Below, one piece after another: positions 43,555-53,010 of a stretch of DNA of 64,000 bases. The stretch is from Xanthobacteraceae bacterium (lineage in GTDB: Bacteria > Pseudomonadota > Alphaproteobacteria > Rhizobiales > Xanthobacteraceae), in NCBI GenBank assembly GCA_019750915.1, contig JAIENY010000036.1:1-64000 (forward strand), read 5' to 3'. The position numbers and the translations under genes are program-made. The notes under the pieces were generated by a model. The model ran no database searches. It saw only the letters and a list, made by a program, of their open reading frames with translations, and was not told where the DNA came from. The number at the start of each line of letters is the position of its first letter. Position 1 is the stretch's first letter.

Positions 43555-44444
43555 GCCGATCCCCTGACGGCGTGCAGATACTCCGGTGTGTCCTTGGGGT
43601 CACGAATGCTGAAGCGGCGGCCGTGCTGCAACGAGGGGATGCTGCTGCGGACGCTTGTGACCTTTGCCGGATCGATTTTCGCAACGATAAAACCTGGCTC
43701 CTGTCCGCCCTCGGCGATGATCTCGCCCCATGGATTGACGATGAGCGAGTGTCCGAACGTCTCGCGCCGGTTCTGATGCAGGCCGCCTTGTGCGGCAGCG
43801 AGAATGTAGCAGCCGTTCTCGATCGCGCGTGCGCGCAGCAACGAGTGCCAATGCGCTTCGCCGGTCTTTTGTGTGAAGGCCGCCGGAACGGAAATAAACG
43901 ATGCGCCGGCTTCGGCAAGTGCACGATAGAGCGCCGGGAATCGCAGGTCGTAACAGATCGTCAGTCCGATCCGGCCCCAAGGCAGGTCAGCGATCACGGC
44001 GCTTTCGCCCGGTTGGTAGTTGGCCGACTCGCGATAGCTCTCGCCGTTCGGTAGATCGATGTCGAACATATGGATCTTGTCATAGCTCGCGACGATATCG
44101 CCGCCCGGGGCGATCAGGAACGATCGGTTCACGGCGCGATCCGGTGTCGCCTTCAGCGCCAGCGAGCCGATATGCAGATGTACGCTCAGTTCGCGGGCAA
44201 GTTCGCAAAAGGCTTTCAGTGACAGATCGTCCGACTCATAGGCCAGAAGATCGAACAGCGCCTTGCGGTTTTCCTGCATGATATTGGTGACTTCCGGCGT
44301 CTGGATATAGTCGGCACCGGCAGTCGCCGCGTCGCGGATCAGCCTTGTCGTTTCAACCAGATTTTCTGTCGGCAGCAGGCCGGTGCGCAGTTGCACAAGG
44401 GCTGCTGTGAACGGTGCGCCAACGGCGGGCGAATCCGCGCTCAT
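43551..44444 (-). CDS. Carbon-nitrogen hydrolase, Nit/deaminated glutathione amidase-like
   Basis: Nitrilase-superfamily amidase with catalytic E51 (Q-T-P-E-V-T), K123 (Y-D-K-I-H-M-F-D) and C164 (I-C-Y-D-L-R-F-P). The K-I-H-M-F-D and C-Y-D-L-R-F-P spellings are typical of Nit1/Nit2 and bacterial homologues, which hydrolyse deaminated glutathione or alpha-ketoglutaramate. It overlaps grxC (upstream) and DUF1178 (downstream) by 4 bases each. Adjacency to a glutathione-dependent glutaredoxin favours the deaminated glutathione role, but other amides are possible. Confidence 0.9.
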   Translation of the reverse strand: MSADSPAVGAPFTAALVQLRTGLLPTENLVETTRLIRDAATAGADYIQTPEVTNIMQENRKALFDLLAYESDDLSLKAFCELARELSVHLHIGSLALKATPDRAVNRSFLIAPGGDIVASYDKIHMFDIDLPNGESYRESANYQPGESAVIADLPWGRIGLTICYDLRFPALYRALAEAGASFISVPAAFTQKTGEAHWHSLLRARAIENGCYILAAAQGGLHQNRRETFGHSLIVNPWGEIIAEGGQEPGFIVAKIDPAKVTSVRSSIPSLQHGRRFSIRDPKDTPEYLHAVRGSA

Positions 44445-44716
44445 GCGATATCTTTCTGGCCGTTGAGAAGAAGATCGAGCCGTCCGCCGCGGTCCAGCGC
44501 GTAAAGGTCGTCACAGCCGCCGACATGGAAGCCGTCGATGAAGATTTGGGGGAAGGTTGTCCGGCCGTTGGCGCGGGCGAGCATGGTCTGCCGGAAAGCC
44601 GGATCGACGCCGGCGTCGAATTCGGAGAACTGGATGTTCTTGCGCGAAAGCAAAGACTTGGCGGCGGTACAGTAGCCGCAGCCGGGCCTGGTGAAGATTT
44701 CGACGATGGCAGCCAT
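44441..44716 (-). CDS. grxC: Glutaredoxin 3
   Basis: Ninety-one-residue thiol-disulfide oxidoreductase. The dithiol active site C13-G-Y-C16 (P-G-C-G-Y-C), the T-F-P-Q-I-F-I cis-proline and G-G-C-D-D-L-Y glutathione-binding motifs are all present. Reduced by glutathione, it repairs mixed disulfides. The 31-base gap from the ComF gene and the 4-base overlap with the next gene place it in the middle of a minus-strand operon. Confidence 0.96.
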   Translation of the reverse strand: MAAIVEIFTRPGCGYCTAAKSLLSRKNIQFSEFDAGVDPAFRQTMLARANGRTTFPQIFIDGFHVGGCDDLYALDRGGRLDLLLNGQKDIA

Positions 44717-44747
44717 GATGGTGTTCCGTAAAACGATAAGCGGTTGA

Positions 44748-45557
44748 TTATATGGGGGCTTTGAAGGCGTCTACAACCCGCGCGAAAATCAGTACGTCGA
44801 CCGAGGCGGCCTTGGCCCGCAGCAGCGCGCGGGAGCAGGCGTCCACCGTCGCGCCCGACGTGAGGACATCGTCGATCAGAACGACACGTCGTCCGTGGAT
44901 CTGGCCCCGCCGGTCTGGCGATACCTCGAACGCGCCCTGCACGTTACGTGCGCGTTCGGTTCGCGACAGGCCGACTTGTTGCTCGGTTGGGCGGGTGCGC
45001 TTCAGCGCGTCGACCCACATCGGAACCCCCGATTGTTCAGCGATAATTTTCGCCAGTGTCGCGGACTGATTGTAGCGGCGGCTCCATCCGCGTTTCCAAT
45101 GCAGCGGCACCGGAACCAGCGCGTCGGCGTCGCGCAGCAATTCATCGCCGGCGCGCGCCATCCAGCGGCCCATCGGTGGCGCCAGATCCGTTCGGTCCTG
45201 ATATTTCAGGGCGTGCACGAGTGTGCGCGAGATGTCATCGAAGCGCACCGCCGCCCGTGCCCGCGTGTAGGCGGGTGGTGCCGCGATCGCCTCCATCGAG
45301 AGTTGGCCCGGTCCGGGATCGTAGACAAACGGAATGCCGAGCCGCGTGCAGTAGGGCGGTGCGATGAACGAGAGTTTCGACCAGCACGAGGGGCATAAAC
45401 CCTCGCCGGAAACCGGTTCTCTGCAGGAGACACAAAGCGTCGGCAAAGCGATATCGAGAGCGAATTGCGCCGTTAAGACCAGAGCATGACGCCCGGCTCC
45501 GGCCCAATGTCGAAGTCTCGCTGACAGGGATAATGCCTCAGCCGCCCGCGTTTCCAT
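44748..45557 (-). CDS. ComF family phosphoribosyltransferase-like protein
   Basis: 269 residues. An N-terminal zinc finger C42-x2-C45 ... C55-x2-C58 is followed by a type I phosphoribosyltransferase fold with the PRPP loop V-V-L-I-D-D-V-L-T-S-G-A-T-V (about 222-235). ComF in competent bacteria is needed for DNA uptake; alphaproteobacterial homologues are of unclear role. It heads the operon comF-grxC-Nit-DUF1178 and is divergent from the methyltransferase at 45637. Confidence 0.9.
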   Translation of the reverse strand: METRAAEALSLSARLRHWAGAGRHALVLTAQFALDIALPTLCVSCREPVSGEGLCPSCWSKLSFIAPPYCTRLGIPFVYDPGPGQLSMEAIAAPPAYTRARAAVRFDDISRTLVHALKYQDRTDLAPPMGRWMARAGDELLRDADALVPVPLHWKRGWSRRYNQSATLAKIIAEQSGVPMWVDALKRTRPTEQQVGLSRTERARNVQGAFEVSPDRRGQIHGRRVVLIDDVLTSGATVDACSRALLRAKAASVDVLIFARVVDAFKAPI

Positions 45558-45636
45558 ATCGCAAGGCTATCCGGCGATACGTCTTGTCTCAAGATGGTCC
45601 GTTGCCAAATTGGGCCGGTGCGGCGTAACAGGGGGC

Positions 45637-46482
45637 ATGATTTCACCGAACGATCGTCCGCCGCAGGTTTTCGACCGCCCGCTGCTCCGCGAGCGACAGC
45701 GCCGCGCCGAGCGTTCCGGCGCAGAAAAATTTTTGCTGGAACGCGTCGCCGAAGATGCCAGTGATCGCCTGCACGCTGTTTTGCGAGAATTTTCCTGCGC
45801 GGTCGATTTAGGCTCGCCGGCTGGCGCGTTGAGCGCGCAGGCGCTGGCCGTGAAATCGCTTCAACATTTTGTGTTTCCAGATGACGATCGCGAGGCGCTC
45901 GCGCTTGCAGCCGAGGCATTCGATCTCAGCATTTCGATGCTTGCGCTGCAATTTGTCAATGATCTGCCCGGCGTACTCGCGCAGATCCGCCGTGCGCTGA
46001 AGCCGGACGGTTACTTTCTGGCGGCGACGGTCGGGGGCGACACGCTCACGGAATTGCGTCAGGCCTTTGCTGCCGCGGAGGTCGAGATCGAAGGCGGGCT
46101 CTCGCCGCGCGTCATCCCGATGCTCGATCTGCGTGACGCCGGGGCGCTGTTGCAACGCGCGGGCTTTGCGCTGCCGGTGACGGACGTCGATCGGGTGATC
46201 GTGCGTTACGACAACATGTTCGGCCTGACGCGTGATTTGCGGCGCATGGGCGCCACCAACATTCTTGTCGACCGGCGCCGCACGCCGCTGCGGCGTGCCA
46301 CGCTGCTCAAGGCCGCGGAAGTCTATGCGCGGAAATTCTCCGATGACGACGGCCGCGTCCGCGCGACATTCGATATCGTCTGGATGGCGGGTTGGGCGCC
46401 GCACGAAAGCCAGCCAAAGCCTTTGCAGCCGGGCTCTGCGAAAATGAGCCTGGAGCAGGCGGTGAAGGGAAAAGCGAAATAG
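45637..46482 (+). CDS. Methyltransferase, NDUFAF5/BioC-like
   Basis: SAM methyltransferase-fold protein with F-D-R-P-L-L-R-E-R-Q-R-R-A near the N-terminus, a pattern typical of mitochondrial NDUFAF5 and its alphaproteobacterial homologues (NDUFAF5 hydroxylates an arginine in complex I). The SAM-like core is V-D-L-G-S-P-A-G-A-L and L-Q-F-V-N-D-L-P-G-V-L. ATG 45637 lies after a GGGGG stretch; an ATG at 45610 in the same frame is less likely. BioC is the main alternative. It converges on mutT with 1 base between stops. Confidence 0.82.
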   Translation: MISPNDRPPQVFDRPLLRERQRRAERSGAEKFLLERVAEDASDRLHAVLREFSCAVDLGSPAGALSAQALAVKSLQHFVFPDDDREALALAAEAFDLSISMLALQFVNDLPGVLAQIRRALKPDGYFLAATVGGDTLTELRQAFAAAEVEIEGGLSPRVIPMLDLRDAGALLQRAGFALPVTDVDRVIVRYDNMFGLTRDLRRMGATNILVDRRRTPLRRATLLKAAEVYARKFSDDDGRVRATFDIVWMAGWAPHESQPKPLQPGSAKMSLEQAVKGKAK

Positions 46483-46483
46483 C

Positions 46484-46885
46484 TCAAAGCAGGAGGTCGG
46501 TGAGATGCGGGATCAGCGGCAAGTCCGCCGGCGGCATCGGGTAATCGCGCAGCTTGTTGGCGCGCACCCAGGCCACCGTCTGGCCTTCGCGGCCGGTCAC
46601 CGTGCCTTCCCAGCGGCGGCAGATGTAGAGCGGCATCAACAGATGGAAGCTGTCGTAGGAATGACTGGCGAAGGTCAGTGGCGCAAGACAGGCCTCCTGC
46701 ACCACGATGCCGAGTTCCTCATAAAGTTCACGGATCAGCGCCGGTTCAGGCCGCTCATCCGGCTCCAGCTTTCCGCCGGGAAATTCCCAAAGCCCCTCCA
46801 GGGTTTTGCCCTTCGGGCGTTGTGCGATCAGGACACGATTGTCGGCATCGATCAGCGCGCAGGCGACGACGAGAACGATTTTCAT
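46484..46885 (-). CDS. mutT: 8-oxo-dGTP diphosphatase (MutT, Nudix)
   Basis: Removes mutagenic 8-oxo-dGTP. The Nudix box runs from G-G-K-L-E-P-D-E-R to R-E-L-Y-E-E-L-G-I (about 36-58). The N-terminus [10 protein letters not shown] and 133-residue length match MutT. The Nudix superfamily is broad and the substrate call relies on the overall match ([17 protein letters not shown]). The gene follows the secreted-protein gene by 31 bases in the minus direction. Confidence 0.92.
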   Translation of the reverse strand: MKIVLVVACALIDADNRVLIAQRPKGKTLEGLWEFPGGKLEPDERPEPALIRELYEELGIVVQEACLAPLTFASHSYDSFHLLMPLYICRRWEGTVTGREGQTVAWVRANKLRDYPMPPADLPLIPHLTDLLL

Positions 46886-46916
46886 CAGGCTTCCATGAGG
46901 AGAAAAAAGCGGCGGC

Positions 46917-47420
46917 TTAAGACGCCAGCGAGGGACAGTCCGGCATTGGCCCTGACGGCTGTGTTTCGCTGGCGGTCGAAGTTGCGATCGGCGACGCGCC
47001 TGCCCGTCCGGGTTGAATCACGATCGAAACCTCCAGCGACACATGTCCCTCGGGCACATCCAGACCATAGCGTATGGTGTCGGTGCCGGTGAAGCCCGAG
47101 AGGGGACTATAAACCACGTGCACGCCGGGAACTGATTTACCGATGCATCGAAGGCCTGCGCGCGAGCGCGAGATCACAAGGTTGACCTCGCCCTTGTTGA
47201 TGCAGACGTTGCCATGCGCAGGCGCGCGCTCGATGGTGATGCGCGGGGCCTCGAGGGCCTCGCAGGTGTCGTCCCACCGCGCATGATGACCGATCGCCGC
47301 CGGCGTGCCGGCGGCGGCTTCCTCGCTGACATATTCGGTAAAAAGCGGGGCGGCCACGGCCGTGGCCATGGCAAGGATTGTGAGGGAAACAACAAGGACG
47401 CCAAAAAGGGTGCGCTGCAT
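46917..47420 (-). CDS. Secreted hypothetical protein with Ig-like C-terminus
   Basis: 167-residue protein with a Sec signal peptide (hydrophobic residues 5-23; cleavage after A-V-A-A). The middle contains G-N-V-C-I-N-K-G-E and [15 protein letters not shown], the latter being the G-F-T-G-T-D strand typical of bacterial Ig/cadherin-like beta domains. Three cysteines suggest a disulfide. Probably periplasmic. Function unknown. It lies between argJ and mutT on the same strand. Confidence 0.72.
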   Translation of the reverse strand: MQRTLFGVLVVSLTILAMATAVAAPLFTEYVSEEAAAGTPAAIGHHARWDDTCEALEAPRITIERAPAHGNVCINKGEVNLVISRSRAGLRCIGKSVPGVHVVYSPLSGFTGTDTIRYGLDVPEGHVSLEVSIVIQPGRAGASPIATSTASETQPSGPMPDCPSLAS

Positions 47421-47533
47421 GGCAAACCCCGATCAGGATCGAATCGCTGTGCGCCTATACTCCGCCCGCGCACCGGCCGTCGTCAACTCACGAACTGACG
47501 TCCGGTTCACCCGTCATTTTGCCAGCCGTGCCC

Positions 47534-48775
47534 CTACGAGCGGTAATCGCCGTTGATGGCAACATATTCTTTGGTCAGATCGCAGGTCAGCACCCGGTCG
47601 CTGCCCTTGCCAAGGCCAAGCCCGACCTTGATCTGTATGGTCTTGTTTTTCATCGCGGCCGAAACCTCGGTCTCGCTGTAGGACGGATCGCGCATTCCGC
47701 GTGTTGCAACGCGAATGCCGTTGAAGGCGATCGAGAGCTTGTCGCGGTCGGCGGGTTCGCCCGCTTTGCCGACGGCCATGACGACACGCCCCCAATTGGC
47801 GTCCTCGCCGGCAACGGCGGTTTTCACCAGCGGTGAATTGGCAATCGACATCGCGATCCTGCGGGCGGACTTCTTGGACACCGCGCCTTCCACCTTGATC
47901 TCGACCAGCTTGCGCGCGCCTTCGCCGTCGCGGGCGACCTGCTCGGCAAGGTCGGCCAGAACACCTTGAAACGCTTTGGCGAAGGCCTTGAGTTGCGGAT
48001 CGCTCGTGCGTTTGATTGCGGGCGCTCCGTGTGCGGCGGCCGCGCCGGTTGCGAAGGCCAGCAGCGTGTCAGAGGTCGAGGTATCGCCGTCGATCGTGAC
48101 GGCATTGAAAGTATCTTCCACGCCCGTCTTCAAAAGCGACTGCAACACGGCTGCTGAAATCGGTGCGTCGGTAAACACGAAGGCCAGCATGGTGGCCATG
48201 TCCGGCGCAATCATGCCGGCGCCTTTGGCGATACCGTTAATACGCACCGTGGCCTTGCCAAGTTTCACGGTCGCGGTGGCGACCTTCGCGAATGTATCGG
48301 TAGTCATGATGGCGGCGGCGGCCTCCTGCCATCCGTCCGGCTCAGCCTGTTTCGCCATCGCGTCGAGCACGCCGTTGAACTTCGTTGCGTCGAGCGGCTC
48401 GCCGATCACGCCGGTCGAGGCCAGGAAAATCTTGTCCGGGCTGGAGGCGATCGCCTTGGCCGCGATCTTTGCCGTCAGGTCCGTCGCCTGCTTGCCGGTC
48501 TTGCCGGTGAAGGCATTGGCATTGCCGGAGTTGACGACCAGCGCGCGGGCTTCGCCGCCCTTGAGCTTGGCGCGGCACCAGTCAACCGCCGCACTTGGGC
48601 ATCTCGATTTGGTGAATACACCGGCTACCTGTGTTCCCTTGTCGAACAGCGCCAGCAGCACGTCGGTTCTGCCCTTGTAACGGATGCCGGCGGCAGCGGT
48701 CGCGAGACGGACGCCGGCGATTGTCGGCATGTCTGGAACGTGCGTCGGGGCGAGGGGAGAAATTGCAGAGGACAT
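47534..48775 (-). CDS. argJ: Bifunctional glutamate N-acetyltransferase / amino-acid N-acetyltransferase
   Basis: Makes N-acetylglutamate and recycles the acetyl group from N-acetylornithine in arginine synthesis. The precursor self-cleaves before the Thr of A-T-M-L, seen here as [12 protein letters not shown] (about residue 190), giving alpha and beta chains. G-A-G-M-I and C-terminal [11 protein letters not shown] match ArgJ. ATG 48775 is preferred over an in-frame upstream start at 48802. It is 115 bases downstream of the parvulin gene on the same strand. Confidence 0.95.
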   Translation of the reverse strand: MSSAISPLAPTHVPDMPTIAGVRLATAAAGIRYKGRTDVLLALFDKGTQVAGVFTKSRCPSAAVDWCRAKLKGGEARALVVNSGNANAFTGKTGKQATDLTAKIAAKAIASSPDKIFLASTGVIGEPLDATKFNGVLDAMAKQAEPDGWQEAAAAIMTTDTFAKVATATVKLGKATVRINGIAKGAGMIAPDMATMLAFVFTDAPISAAVLQSLLKTGVEDTFNAVTIDGDTSTSDTLLAFATGAAAAHGAPAIKRTSDPQLKAFAKAFQGVLADLAEQVARDGEGARKLVEIKVEGAVSKKSARRIAMSIANSPLVKTAVAGEDANWGRVVMAVGKAGEPADRDKLSIAFNGIRVATRGMRDPSYSETEVSAAMKNKTIQIKVGLGLGKGSDRVLTCDLTKEYVAINGDYRS

Positions 48776-48890
48776 AATGAACCCGTTCGGTGGACATCGC
48801 ACGGTCCGTTCTGCACAAAGTGACGCAAAACGTAAATGGCCGGGACGAGCCCGGCCATGACGATTTGATGAAATTTGCGGCTGGACGCCG

Positions 48891-49787
48891 TTACTTCTTT
48901 TTCATCGTGTCGGGTGGGGTGGCAGCTTTGGCATCGGGTGCTGCCGCATCGTTCTTGGTATCAAGACGTTCGATCTTGGCGTCCTGGCGGAGCTTGGCGA
49001 CGTAATCGGCCTGAGCCTTGCGGACCACGAAGGCTTCGAGCTGCGGCTTCACTTGATCCAAGGGAGGAGCCTGGCGCGCGCGCTTCTCTTCAACCTTGAT
49101 GATGTGCCAGCCGAACTGGGTCTTGACCGGATCCGAAATCTCGCCGGGCTTGAGCTTGAACGCGACCGCGGAAAATTCCGGAACCATCTGGTCCTGAGTG
49201 AAGAAGCCGAGGTCGCCGCCGTCCGACGCGCCCGGATCTTTCGATTTTTTCTTTGCAAGCTCTGCGAAGTCGGCGCCCTTCTTCAGTTCGGCCTCGATTT
49301 CCTTGGCCTGGTCCTCGGTATCCACGAGAATATGGCGGGCATGCACCTCCTGTTCGTCCGAGATCTGCTTTGCCGCCTCGTCATAGACTTTCTTCATGGC
49401 CTCGTCGGTGATCGCGGCCTTGCCCTGCTGGTTGAGCAGCGCGTCCATCAAAAGTCGGCTGCGGGCGAAGGCCAGCTTCTGTTTGAAGTCCGGCGTATCT
49501 TCCAGCTTCTTGTCCTCGGCCGCCTTGGAGACCAGCTTCAGGTCGATCAGAAAGGTTACGATGTTGTCCTGGCGTGTGGCCGGGTCGAGCTGCGCAAGGC
49601 TGGGGCCGATATCGGCTTCCGCGGCGGCAACGTCACTCTGCCGGATTTCGGCGCCGTTGACCTTGGCAAGGACCGGATTGTCCTGCGCGTGCAGCTGCGG
49701 TGCGAAGGCCACAGCCATCACAAAGCAGGCGGCGGTCGACAACAGGCCAAGACGTGACCCTGATGTCGGACGGGTGGAAAGGGGCAT
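48891..49787 (-). CDS. Periplasmic peptidyl-prolyl isomerase (parvulin, PrsA/SurA-like)
   Basis: Signal peptide 1-34 (hydrophobic 13-30, cleavage at L-H-A). An N-terminal SurA-like helical region is followed by a parvulin domain (about 150-245: [28 protein letters not shown] and F-G-W-H-I-I-K-V). The C-terminus is Ala/Pro-rich and basic. ATG 49787 has AAGGA 7 bases upstream. It is divergent from secA, so folding and export genes share a control region of 327 bases. The protein probably assists folding of exported proteins. Confidence 0.92.
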   Translation of the reverse strand: MPLSTRPTSGSRLGLLSTAACFVMAVAFAPQLHAQDNPVLAKVNGAEIRQSDVAAAEADIGPSLAQLDPATRQDNIVTFLIDLKLVSKAAEDKKLEDTPDFKQKLAFARSRLLMDALLNQQGKAAITDEAMKKVYDEAAKQISDEQEVHARHILVDTEDQAKEIEAELKKGADFAELAKKKSKDPGASDGGDLGFFTQDQMVPEFSAVAFKLKPGEISDPVKTQFGWHIIKVEEKRARQAPPLDQVKPQLEAFVVRKAQADYVAKLRQDAKIERLDTKNDAAAPDAKAATPPDTMKKK

Positions 49788-49965
49788 GGATAATCCTTTT
49801 TCTCTCGAAATTGGGGGATTCGGGTGGGCGGACACTCGCTCAACGGCCTGCGGTTGGCAACGCGAAAACCCGTCAGAATCATGAAATCCTTGACAGGTTG
49901 GCGCGTTGACAAGGCTCTGGCCGACCCATATCTCTCCCGGCAATCGGCTTTCGGCGGAGGCGTTC
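49788..49965. other. Divergent parvulin-secA intergenic region, first part
   Basis: The space between the parvulin and secA starts is 327 bases. Its first 178 bases hold no gene. They contain the secA promoter (49906-49934) and AT-rich sequence next to the parvulin start. An in-frame extension of secA is open through here, but its candidate starts lie upstream of or within the promoter and it is unlikely to be translated. Confidence 0.5.
49906..49934 (+). promoter_or_regulatory. sigma-70-type promoter of secA
   Basis: TTGACA at 49906-49911, 17 bases, then TATCTC at 49929-49934: a consensus -35, ideal spacing and an acceptable -10. Transcription would start near 49941, giving a leader of about 170 bases before secA. 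Confidence 0.6.
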
Positions 49966-50118
49966 GTGGCCGGCCTTCCAGCCCGGGTCGGCCTTTCCGA
50001 ATTTCGCCTTCTCTATGCACTAATCCGTGGGCATTGGGCTCGCGAACGAAGCGGGTTGTGGCCGCAAGGCTTAGCAAGGCCCGTGGCAAGGCCTACGGCA
50101 GGACAGGAATTGAAATGA
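49966..50118 (+). CDS. Putative 50-residue leader peptide overlapping the secA start
   Basis: GTG 49966 lies 5 bases after a perfect GGAGG (49956-49960) and about 25 bases after the predicted start of transcription. The frame is open for 50 codons and its TGA stop overlaps the secA ATG as ATGA, giving translational coupling. The peptide has a modest hydrophobic stretch near residues 15-20 (F-R-L-L-Y-A-L-I) and a Pro/Arg-rich C-terminus ([14 protein letters not shown]). In other bacteria SecA is controlled by arrest peptides such as SecM in this position, but no sequence similarity to SecM is seen. It could be a chance frame. Confidence 0.4.
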   Translation: MAGLPARVGLSEFRLLYALIRGHWARERSGLWPQGLARPVARPTAGQELK

Positions 50119-52940
50119 TTGGCGCGCTCGCCCGTAAATTGTTCGGCTCTGCCAATGACAGGCGAGTCAAAGCCTATCAAGGTCGCGTCAATGCGATCAA
50201 TGATCTGGAGACTGAACTTGCCGCCCTGTCGGACGATGCGCTGAAAGCGCGTACCGCCGAATTCAAGCAGCAGCTTGCCGACGGCAAGACGCTGGACGAC
50301 CTTCTCATTCCCGCCTTTGCGACCGTGCGTGAGGCCTCCAAGCGGGCGCTCGGAATGCGCCATTTCGACGTGCAGCTGATCGGCGGCATGGTGCTGCACG
50401 AAGGCGACATCGCGGAAATGAAGACCGGCGAAGGCAAGACGCTGGTTGCGACGCTGCCGGTCTATCTCAATGCGCTTGCCGGCAAAGGCGTGCATGTCGT
50501 TACCGTCAACGATTATCTGGCCAAGCGCGACGCCAGCTGGATGGGACAGATTTACGGCTTCCTTGGTCTGTCGACCGGCATCATCGTCCACGGTCTCGAC
50601 GATGCGCAGCGCCAGGCGGCCTATGCCTGCGACATTACCTACGGCACCAACAACGAATACGGCTTCGATTATCTGCGCGACAACATGAAATATCGCCTGG
50701 AAGACATGGTCCAGCGCGGGCATTTCTTCGGCATCGTCGACGAAGTCGATTCCATCCTGATCGACGAAGCGCGCACGCCGCTGATCATCTCCGGTCCGCT
50801 CGACGACCGCTCCGAGTTCTACAACACCATCGACACTTTCATCCCCAAGCTCGACGCCGCCGACTATGAGGTCGACGAGAAGCAGCGTTCAGTGACGCTG
50901 ACAGAAGCCGGTATGGAGAAACTCGAGCAGACACTTCGTGGCGCCGGTCTTCTCAAATCCGACTCGCTCTACGATATCGAGAACGTCTCGGTCGTTCATC
51001 ACATCAATCAGGCCTTGCGCGCGCACCGGCTTTTCGCGCGCGACAAGGATTATATCGTGCGCGATGGCGAGATCGTCATCATCGACGAATTCACCGGCCG
51101 CATGATGCCGGGCCGCCGCTATTCAGAAGGTCTGCATCAGGCGCTCGAAGCCAAGGAGCATGTCGCGGTCCAGCCGGAAAACCAGACGCTGGCCTCGATC
51201 ACTTTCCAGAACTATTTCCGCATGTACGGCAAGCTGGCCGGCATGACCGGCACGGCCGCGACCGAAGCCGACGAATTCTTTGACATCTACAAACTCGAAG
51301 TGGTCGAAATTCCGACCAACGTGCCGGTGGCGCGTCTGGACGAGGATGACGAAGTCTATCGCACCGCGCGCGAAAAATACGACGCGATCCTTGCTGAGAT
51401 CGAGCGCGCCAACGGGCGGATGCAACCGGTTCTGGTCGGCACCGCGTCGATCGAGAAGTCGGAGCTTCTTGCCGAGTACCTGAAGAAGAACGGCTACAAG
51501 CAGATCGATTTCGGCGATCCGAAGTCGATGGAAAAGCTCTATGCGGCGGCGCGTGCCGGCAAGCCCTCCAAGCTGTTCGCGGTTCTGAACGCGCGTTTCC
51601 ACGAGCAGGAAGCCTATATCGTCGCGGAAGCCGGCGTGCCCGGCGCGATCACGATCGCAACCAACATGGCTGGCCGCGGCACCGACATCAAACTCGGTGG
51701 CTCGCTTGAAATGCGTGCGGCGGCGGCAACCGCCGGAATCGAGGACGAGGCCGAGAAGCAGAAGATCATCGAGAGCATCAAGGCCGATATCGAGAAGTTC
51801 AAGCAGATCGTGCTGAAGGCGGAGGAGACCGCTCCGCTCGATCCGTCCAAGCCCGACGGCAAGACCGTTTTGAAACCCGGCGGCCTTTACATCATCGGCT
51901 CCGAACGCCACGAGTCCCGCCGTATCGACAACCAGCTGCGCGGCCGTGCCGGCCGTCAGGGTGACCCGGGCCGCACCAAGTTCTTCCTGTCCTTGGAAGA
52001 CGATCTGATGCGAATCTTTGGCTCGGATCGTCTCGATACCATGCTGACCCGTCTCGGCCTGAAAGAAGGCGAGGCAATCATCCATCCGTGGATCAACAAG
52101 GCGCTGGAAAAGGCACAGCAGAAGGTCGAGGCGCGCAACTTCGACATCCGAAAGAACCTGCTGAAATACGACGACGTGCAGAATGACCAGCGCAAGGTGA
52201 TCTTCGAGCAGCGCGTCGATCTGATGCGCGATCAGAATGTTGCCGAAACCGTCACCGATATGCGTCATGCGCTGATTGATGACATCGTCTCGAAGCATAT
52301 TCCCGAGCACGCTTATGCCGAGCAGTGGGATGTCACCGGTCTCGATGAAGAGTTGAAGCGGGTTCTTGATCTGGAGCTTCCCGTCGTCGACTGGGCGAAG
52401 GAAGAAGGCATCGCCGACGAGGAGCTGCTGGCCCGCATCGAGAAGAATGTCGACGAGCGCATGGCCGCGAAATCGGCGCAGTGGGGCCCCGACGTGATGC
52501 GTTACGTCGAAAAGACGATCCTGCTGCAGACGCTCGATCATCTCTGGCGCGAACATCTGGTGATGCTCGATCACCTGCGGCAGGTGATCGGCCTGCGCGG
52601 CTACGGCCAGCGCGATCCGTTGCAGGAGTACCGGTCCGAGGCGTTCGCGCTGTTCGAGGCCCTGATCGCGCATCTGCGCGAGGCTGTGACCGCGCAGCTC
52701 GCGCGCGTGGAGATCGTGCCGCCGGAGCAGGAGCCCGAATTGCCGGAAATGGTCGCACACAAGATCGACCCGGACACCGGTGAGGATGAGATGGCGCTCG
52801 CCAGTCCCCCGCTCGCGCCGGTGCCCGCGGCCCAGCGCGATGCGAACAATCCGGCGACGTGGGGCAAGGTGGGCCGCAATGAGGACTGTCCGTGCGGCTC
52901 GGGCAAGAAGTTCAAGCACTGCCACGGCCGCTACGCCTGA
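50115..52940 (+). CDS. secA: Preprotein translocase ATPase SecA
   Basis: Motor of the Sec pathway, driving preproteins through SecYEG. Walker A is M-K-T-G-E-G-K-T (about 101-108), the DEAD-type Walker B is in [13 protein letters not shown], and the C-terminal zinc-binding site is [13 protein letters not shown], which binds SecB. Total 941 residues. ATG 50115 has AGGA 7 bases upstream and starts [11 protein letters not shown], the family N-terminus. A terminator follows. It is transcribed divergently from the parvulin gene. Confidence 0.97.
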   Translation: MIGALARKLFGSANDRRVKAYQGRVNAINDLETELAALSDDALKARTAEFKQQLADGKTLDDLLIPAFATVREASKRALGMRHFDVQLIGGMVLHEGDIAEMKTGEGKTLVATLPVYLNALAGKGVHVVTVNDYLAKRDASWMGQIYGFLGLSTGIIVHGLDDAQRQAAYACDITYGTNNEYGFDYLRDNMKYRLEDMVQRGHFFGIVDEVDSILIDEARTPLIISGPLDDRSEFYNTIDTFIPKLDAADYEVDEKQRSVTLTEAGMEKLEQTLRGAGLLKSDSLYDIENVSVVHHINQALRAHRLFARDKDYIVRDGEIVIIDEFTGRMMPGRRYSEGLHQALEAKEHVAVQPENQTLASITFQNYFRMYGKLAGMTGTAATEADEFFDIYKLEVVEIPTNVPVARLDEDDEVYRTAREKYDAILAEIERANGRMQPVLVGTASIEKSELLAEYLKKNGYKQIDFGDPKSMEKLYAAARAGKPSKLFAVLNARFHEQEAYIVAEAGVPGAITIATNMAGRGTDIKLGGSLEMRAAAATAGIEDEAEKQKIIESIKADIEKFKQIVLKAEETAPLDPSKPDGKTVLKPGGLYIIGSERHESRRIDNQLRGRAGRQGDPGRTKFFLSLEDDLMRIFGSDRLDTMLTRLGLKEGEAIIHPWINKALEKAQQKVEARNFDIRKNLLKYDDVQNDQRKVIFEQRVDLMRDQNVAETVTDMRHALIDDIVSKHIPEHAYAEQWDVTGLDEELKRVLDLELPVVDWAKEEGIADEELLARIEKNVDERMAAKSAQWGPDVMRYVEKTILLQTLDHLWREHLVMLDHLRQVIGLRGYGQRDPLQEYRSEAFALFEALIAHLREAVTAQLARVEIVPPEQEPELPEMVAHKIDPDTGEDEMALASPPLAPVPAAQRDANNPATWGKVGRNEDCPCGSGKKFKHCHGRYA

Positions 52941-52962
52941 GCGGACGCAACACCAAACAAAA

Positions 52963-52990
52963 ACGCCAGCCGTCAGGCTGGCGTTTTTGT
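52963..52990 (+). terminator. Rho-independent terminator of secA
   Basis: ACGCCAGCC and GGCTGGCGT form a 9-bp stem with loop GTCA (52963-52984), running into TTTTGTTT. It begins 23 bases after the secA stop. Confidence 0.9.
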
Positions 52991-53010
52991 TTGAGCCGTT
53001 CGCCGTCCCG

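Noticed and set aside
49881-49895. TTGACA at 49890 as the secA -35 element
   Set aside because: No acceptable -10 follows at 16-18 bases; the TTGACA at 49906 has one at 17 bases.
49824-50114. In-frame N-terminal extension of secA by 97 codons
   Set aside because: SecA of relatives starts at M-I-G; the promoter and the -10 lie inside the extension.
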